A stretch of DNA of 46,474 nt from Alphaproteobacteria bacterium UBA6324 (GTDB taxonomy: Bacteria; Pseudomonadota; Alphaproteobacteria; CAAGCB01; CAG-977): NCBI GenBank assembly GCA_002439085.1, contig DJSW01000010.1, positions 1 to 46,474 on the forward strand, written 5' to 3'. Numbering within the stretch: position 1 is the first letter of the stretch; each line of letters opens with the position of its first letter. Below are positions 42,610 to 46,474 of this stretch, in pieces. A model generated the notes under the pieces. The model ran no database searches. It saw only the letters and a list, made by a program, of their open reading frames with translations, and had not been told where the DNA came from. Both the position numbers and the translations under genes were made by a program.

Positions 42610-44889
42610 TCAATTTTCCTTTTTCGCTTGAGTCAGGGATTTTCTGACGATTTTCTTTTGTTTTTTAACGGGGGTTTTCTTCGGCGTTTTGGGCGGCGCG
42701 GCCTCTTCCGCTTTCATGGGCGCCAAAGGTTTGGCGGGTTCGCGCTCCTCTTTGCGGACGGCCTTTTTCTGGCGGGCGACAATGTCGCGCAACTTCGCCG
42801 AACCGCGGCCGGACAGGCTGGGGTGCGTCATGAAAAACTGGTGGCAGGAAAAGGCCTGCGGGCTTTCGGAAACGCGGGTGTAGGTCATGTCGGGGTGCAA
42901 AATCCAGCTGAGTGCCTCGTCCTTGATATTGCCCTGCATGATCTGCCCCATGATCTGTTCGTGGACGGTTTCGTTTTCGATCGGCACCAGCGTTTCGACG
43001 CGGTGGATCGTGTTGCGCTGCATCCAGTCGGCCGAGGAAATGAAGACCTTGGCCTTGGGCGACGGCAGTTTGTTGCCCGCGCCGAAACAAACGATGCGCG
43101 CGTGTTCCAGAAAACGCCCGATGATGCTTTTGACCTTGATGTTGTCGGAAAATCCTGGGATTCCGGGGCGCAGGGCGCAAATGCCGCGCACGACCAGCGT
43201 GATTTTTACGCCCGCCTGCGACGCGCGGTACAACGCGTCGATCAACTTGTCGTCCAACAGCGAATTCATTTTCGCCCAGATGTTGGCGGGCTTGCCCTTT
43301 TTCGCGTATTCGATTTCCTTGTCGATCAGCTTCAACAGCTTGTCGCGCAGGTTGATCGGCGCGATTGACAGCTTTTTCAAATTGTCGGGTTGGGCGTATC
43401 CCGTCAAATAGTTGAACACCAGCGCGGCGTCGTTGCACAAATCCTTATCGCAAGTGAAAAACGACAGGTCTGTATATAGGTTTGCGGTGATTTCGTGATA
43501 GTTGCCCGTGCCGAAATGCGCGTAGCTTTTCATTTTGCCGTTTTCCTTGCGTGTCACCAGCGAAATCTTGGCGTGGGTTTTATAGTTCATCAACCCGAAA
43601 ACGACGTGGACGCCCGCCTTTTCCATGTCTTTCGCCCATTTGATGTTGGCTTCTTCGTCAAAACGGGCGCGCAGTTCGACAACGGCGGTCACGTCTTTTC
43701 CCGCCTGCGCGGCGTCGATCAACGCCTTGACGATCGGAGAGTTTTTGTTCGTGCGGTACAGCGTTTGTTTAATGGAAACGACATCGGGATCTTTGGCCGC
43801 CTGACGCAGGAATTTGACGACGACCTCAAACGATTCGTAAGGGTGGTGGATGACCATGTCCTTTTTGCGGATCGCGGCGAAATGGTCGCCTTTGAAATCG
43901 CGGACGCGTTCGGCGTGGCGCGCCTTGTACGGTTTGAACAGCAGGTCTTTGCGATCCGACGTGATCAACGCCGACAGCGACCGCGTGCCGATGATGCCGT
44001 TGCGGCGCACGACGCCGAAACTTTCGACATCCAGCTTGTGCGTCAGGTAGGACGCCAGTTCCTGCGGCATATCCTGATTCATGACCAGGGCGATCACGTC
44101 GCCGCGTTTTTGTTCCGCCAGCGCGGTTTCAAACTGGCGCACCAGATCCTCGGCGCGTTCGTCCACCTGCAGCAGGCTGTTGCGGACGATCGAAAACAGA
44201 CCGAAATGCTTGATTTTGAAATTCGGGAAAATCGTGCCGATGAATTGCAGGACGACATCTTCCAACGCGATAAAGCGCGCGGGTTTCTTTGTCAGCCGGA
44301 TGAAACGCGGCAGCCCCGCCGGCAGCGGGATGATCGCCTTGCGTTCCGTCCCCTCTTTGTCCTTCATCGAAAAAATCAGCGAATGCGACAGGTTCGCCAG
44401 CCACGGGAACGGATGCGCCGGATCCAGCGCGATCGGCGTCAGGACGGGGAAAACGGATTCCTCGAACACCTCTTTCAACGCCTTTGTGTCCTGTTTGGAC
44501 AGCTGGTCGCGCGAAATCAGGAAAATTCCCTCTTTTTCCAGCTCTTTTTTCAGCGCCAGAAAGTATTCGTCCTGTTTTTGGCGCAACTCCGCGACGCTTT
44601 CGTTAATGGCGTCCAACTGTTCCTGCGGCGTCATGCCGTCGTCGGAACGCGCCGTCACGCCGGCGTAGATTTGCGCCAGAATGCCCGCGACGCGCACCAT
44701 GAAAAACTCGTCCAGATTCGACCCCGAAATCGCCAGAAAACGCAACCGTTCCAGCAGGGGGTAGCGCGTGTTCATCGATTCTTCCAAAACGCGGCGGTTG
44801 AACGCCAGCCACGACAGTTCGCGGTTGAAAAAACGCGACGGCGATGTCATGGAAACGGGTTGCGAAAAAACGACAGGTTCGGCGGTCAT
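42610..44889 (-). CDS. ppk: Polyphosphate kinase 1
   Basis: Makes polyphosphate from ATP through a phosphohistidine. 759 residues. The N-terminal domain starts FFNRELSWLAFNRRVLEE, typical of Ppk1. SGSNLDEFFMVRVAG follows. The catalytic histidine is H439 in NYKTHAKISLV, with GTGNYHEITANLYTDL shortly after. The C-terminal second PLD-like half has SADWMQRNTIHRVETLVPI. The last 60 residues are a Lys/Pro/Ala-rich extension beyond the usual Ppk1 end (EEAAPPKTPKKTPVKKQKK). AAGGA precedes ATG. First gene of the ppk-pap-uup unit. Confidence 0.96.
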   Translation of the reverse strand: MTAEPVVFSQPVSMTSPSRFFNRELSWLAFNRRVLEESMNTRYPLLERLRFLAISGSNLDEFFMVRVAGILAQIYAGVTARSDDGMTPQEQLDAINESVAELRQKQDEYFLALKKELEKEGIFLISRDQLSKQDTKALKEVFEESVFPVLTPIALDPAHPFPWLANLSHSLIFSMKDKEGTERKAIIPLPAGLPRFIRLTKKPARFIALEDVVLQFIGTIFPNFKIKHFGLFSIVRNSLLQVDERAEDLVRQFETALAEQKRGDVIALVMNQDMPQELASYLTHKLDVESFGVVRRNGIIGTRSLSALITSDRKDLLFKPYKARHAERVRDFKGDHFAAIRKKDMVIHHPYESFEVVVKFLRQAAKDPDVVSIKQTLYRTNKNSPIVKALIDAAQAGKDVTAVVELRARFDEEANIKWAKDMEKAGVHVVFGLMNYKTHAKISLVTRKENGKMKSYAHFGTGNYHEITANLYTDLSFFTCDKDLCNDAALVFNYLTGYAQPDNLKKLSIAPINLRDKLLKLIDKEIEYAKKGKPANIWAKMNSLLDDKLIDALYRASQAGVKITLVVRGICALRPGIPGFSDNIKVKSIIGRFLEHARIVCFGAGNKLPSPKAKVFISSADWMQRNTIHRVETLVPIENETVHEQIMGQIMQGNIKDEALSWILHPDMTYTRVSESPQAFSCHQFFMTHPSLSGRGSAKLRDIVARQKKAVRKEEREPAKPLAPMKAEEAAPPKTPKKTPVKKQKKIVRKSLTQAKKEN

Positions 44890-45044
44890 GGATTTTTCCT
44901 TCGGTTAAAAAACTTCCCTTACAATTCGTAATATTTTTTTGCAAAAATGAAAAGTGTAAAAAGCATTTAAACCGATTGACCAGCTTTCTCGACGCCCCGT
45001 TTTCGCCTATGATGAAAACGTATTCCGACATCAGGGAGGGAGAA

Positions 45045-45626
45045 ATGGCGAAACAGGCATCCGATCGAAAAAACGCGTCCGAAACGACGGCCGGAACGCC
45101 GTCGGAAAAACCGCGGCATCTGTATTTGATGCGTCACGGAAAATCGCGAAAAGCGAAGAAAAAGCAAAAAGACGCTTTGCGTTCGCTGGGCAAGCGCGGG
45201 CGCAAGGACGTAAGAAAAATCCGCGATTTGATGCGTGAAAAACGCGTCCAGCCCGATTTGGTGCTGTGTTCGCCCAGCGTCCGGACAATGGAAACGCTGG
45301 AAAGGCTGTACACGGCGTTCGAACCGACGCAGGTCGTGTTCGTTGACGCGCTGTATCGGGCGGACGCGGCGGAAATGATGGACATTTTGCGCCAAACCGC
45401 CGCCGACAAGCACGAAGTCCTTGTCATCGGACACAATCCGGCTTTGGCGGATTTCCTGCCGTTGGCGTGCGACGCCGCCGTCGAACAGAACGAAGCCCAC
45501 AATCACAGCATTGCGGAGGGTTTTCCGACGGCCGCGCTGGCGTGTTTGGAAATCGGCAAGGACTGGGATTTGCTGGGCGTCGAACCCGTCCGGTTGATGA
45601 ATTTCATCTATTCCGCCGATTTGTAA
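45045..45626 (+). CDS. SixA-like phosphohistidine phosphatase
   Basis: 193 residues. Histidine-phosphatase superfamily: LYLMRHGKS near residue 31, CSPSVRTMETLERL, and VIGHNPALADF with the second catalytic His. SixA enzymes dephosphorylate phosphohistidine on relay proteins. The first 28 residues (AKQASDRKNASETTAGT...) are polar and probably disordered. ATG 45045 follows GGGAGGG by 5 bases; the frame is open upstream but without support. Divergent from ppk1; convergent with mtnN, 3 bases apart. Confidence 0.85.
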   Translation: MAKQASDRKNASETTAGTPSEKPRHLYLMRHGKSRKAKKKQKDALRSLGKRGRKDVRKIRDLMREKRVQPDLVLCSPSVRTMETLERLYTAFEPTQVVFVDALYRADAAEMMDILRQTAADKHEVLVIGHNPALADFLPLACDAAVEQNEAHNHSIAEGFPTAALACLEIGKDWDLLGVEPVRLMNFIYSADL

Positions 45627-45629
45627 ACG

Positions 45630-46313
45630 TTAAATCCGTTTCAGCAGTTCAATCAAAGCCTGCGCGGCGACGGCGCAGGCTTTCGGCGCGTTCGTTTCAA
45701 AATCGCCCATCGTGTGGCGGCGGTTGTCCGAAATCGCGCGCACGACGGTCAGCGGGATGTTCCACATTGTTGCGATTTGCGCGATGGCCGCGCTTTCCAT
45801 GTCGATGCAGCACGCGTTGAATTTTTCTTCCAGAAAAACCTTTTCCCGTTCTTCGGCAAACGAATCAATCGTCGCCAGCGTGCCGGATTTGTACGGCGCG
45901 TTCAATCGTTCCGGCAAATAGGCCGACGCCGAATATTGCGGTTTGCCGATAAAAAATTCCTCGCCCGATTCCGTCACGTCCGTCGGATTGTACGCGTCGC
46001 CGAAACGGATGTCGCCGTGCACCACGCGGTTGGGGACGACGACGTCAAACACGTCCAGATCCTCGGCGATCGCGCCGGCGACCCCGCAAACAAACAAATG
46101 GTCGGGTTCAAACATCTGAATCAGTTTCTGCGTTTTCGCCGCGGAAAGCGTTTTGCCGACGCCGCAGCGCGCCAAAACGACATCCAGCCCCGCGAAATCG
46201 AACTTCTTTTCCTCGAAAACGGATTCCAAAGGCTCGCCCAGTTTGCCGAACGCCTTTTCAACGGCGGAAAATTCCATGGGCATGGGACACAAAACGGCGA
46301 CGATCGGTTTCAC
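45630..46313 (-). CDS. mtnN: 5'-methylthioadenosine/S-adenosylhomocysteine nucleosidase
   Basis: Hydrolyses MTA and SAH to adenine plus the thiosugar in the methyl cycle. 227 residues. Features: AVLCPMPMEFSAVEKAF (catalytic Glu region), ARCGVGKTLSAAKTQKLI, VCGVAGAIAEDLDVFDVVV, the ribose-binding CCIDMESAAIAQIA and VRAISDN with the catalytic Asp. The start is taken as GTG 46313 (VKPIVAVLCP) because AAAGGA lies 6 bases upstream; an in-frame GTG at 46328 is less likely. Confidence 0.88.
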   Translation of the reverse strand: MKPIVAVLCPMPMEFSAVEKAFGKLGEPLESVFEEKKFDFAGLDVVLARCGVGKTLSAAKTQKLIQMFEPDHLFVCGVAGAIAEDLDVFDVVVPNRVVHGDIRFGDAYNPTDVTESGEEFFIGKPQYSASAYLPERLNAPYKSGTLATIDSFAEEREKVFLEEKFNACCIDMESAAIAQIATMWNIPLTVVRAISDNRRHTMGDFETNAPKACAVAAQALIELLKRI

Positions 46314-46332
46314 GGGCAATCCTTTCACAATT

Positions 46333-46360
46333 CAAAAAAAAGCCCCGAAAAAATCGGGGC
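46333..46360 (-). terminator. Terminator of tRNA-Ser
   Basis: On the minus strand GCCCCGA (46360-46354), loop of five T, TCGGGGC (46348-46342), then TTTTTTTT. It lies right after the tRNA. Confidence 0.82.
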
Positions 46361-46364
46361 GTAT

Positions 46365-46455
46365 TGGCGGAGAGGGGGGGATTCGAACCCCCGGACCGAA
46401 CTAGCCGGTCAACAGATTTCGAGTCTGCCGCATTCGACCACTCTGCCACCTCTCC
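46365..46455 (-). tRNA. tRNA-Ser (anticodon CGA)
   Basis: Class II tRNA. Acceptor GGAGAGG/CCTCTCC, discriminator G73 (the serine identity base), encoded CCA. Anticodon stem GCAGA/TCTGT (one G-T pair) with loop CTCGAAA gives CGA (minus strand of 46429-46431). Long variable arm GACCGGCTAGTTCGGTC. 91 bases including CCA. Confidence 0.96.
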
Positions 46456-46474
46456 ATATTCACAATGTTGCGCC

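Noticed and set aside
44976..45013. Promoter TTGACC ... TATGAT before the SixA-like gene
   Set aside because: The spacer is 26 bases, too long for sigma-70; TATGAT alone has no adequate -35.

Overview
The window looks like chromosomal DNA of a flagellated alphaproteobacterium. The evidence is a cckA-type hybrid kinase directly behind flgB-flgC-fliE-fliQ-fliR-flhB, an ispH-thrB pair, a GAAC-N7-GAAC-like (alphaproteobacterial LexA) site before recA, and a sigma-54 -24/-12 promoter before flgB. A reverse-type rubrerythrin suggests life at low oxygen. The host-type genes are moderately GC-rich (many gcg, cgc, aac and ttg codons); a few stretches are strikingly AT-rich and look acquired. The species cannot be named from the sequence alone.

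Layout. 1-840: end of an rRNA operon (3' part of 23S, 5S, terminator). 841-2660: an AT-rich family-61 glycosyltransferase gene, probably frameshifted, and a possible small membrane protein. 2661-4573: ispH-thrB. 4570-7939: on the minus strand, a GT-C type membrane protein, nfeD, a stomatin/QmcA-like gene and a DUF486 membrane protein. 8026-14675: sigma-54 promoter, flagellar genes, cckA, cysQ. 14685-16895: a putative HExxH metallopeptidase and recA. 17085-20232: an unusual initiator tRNA, a Zn/Cd ATPase with a divergent ArsR repressor and a shared perfect operator, an OmpA-like lipoprotein, tRNA-Leu.

20288-28468, between tRNA-Leu and tRNA-Arg, is a defence island. It holds a three-gene restriction-modification system (GIY-YIG/SF2 helicase plus two methyltransferase-like proteins, one with an AT-rich central specificity segment), a divergent XRE controller, an OLD-like ATPase/TOPRIM gene broken by two compensating homopolymer shifts, a 41-residue peptide ending in Cys, an HNH nuclease with a dockerin/EF-hand-like calcium loop, and a C-terminal fragment of a type I HsdR.

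28983-35150: an IS1 InsA-like zinc-ribbon/HTH protein followed by a complete RND efflux set (adaptor, pump, TolC). 35207-38516: MerR plus nucleoside phosphorylase with overlapping ends, and glutamine-dependent NAD synthetase. 38649-39185: rubrerythrin. 39221-44889: the minus-strand run ppk1-pap-uup (polyphosphate synthesis, polyphosphate-driven AMP phosphorylation, ABC-F ATPase). 45045-46455: SixA-like phosphatase, MTA/SAH nucleosidase and tRNA-Ser.

Gene calls rest on reading motifs by eye; no database search was run. Functions given for a family are known for the family and are not shown for these proteins.
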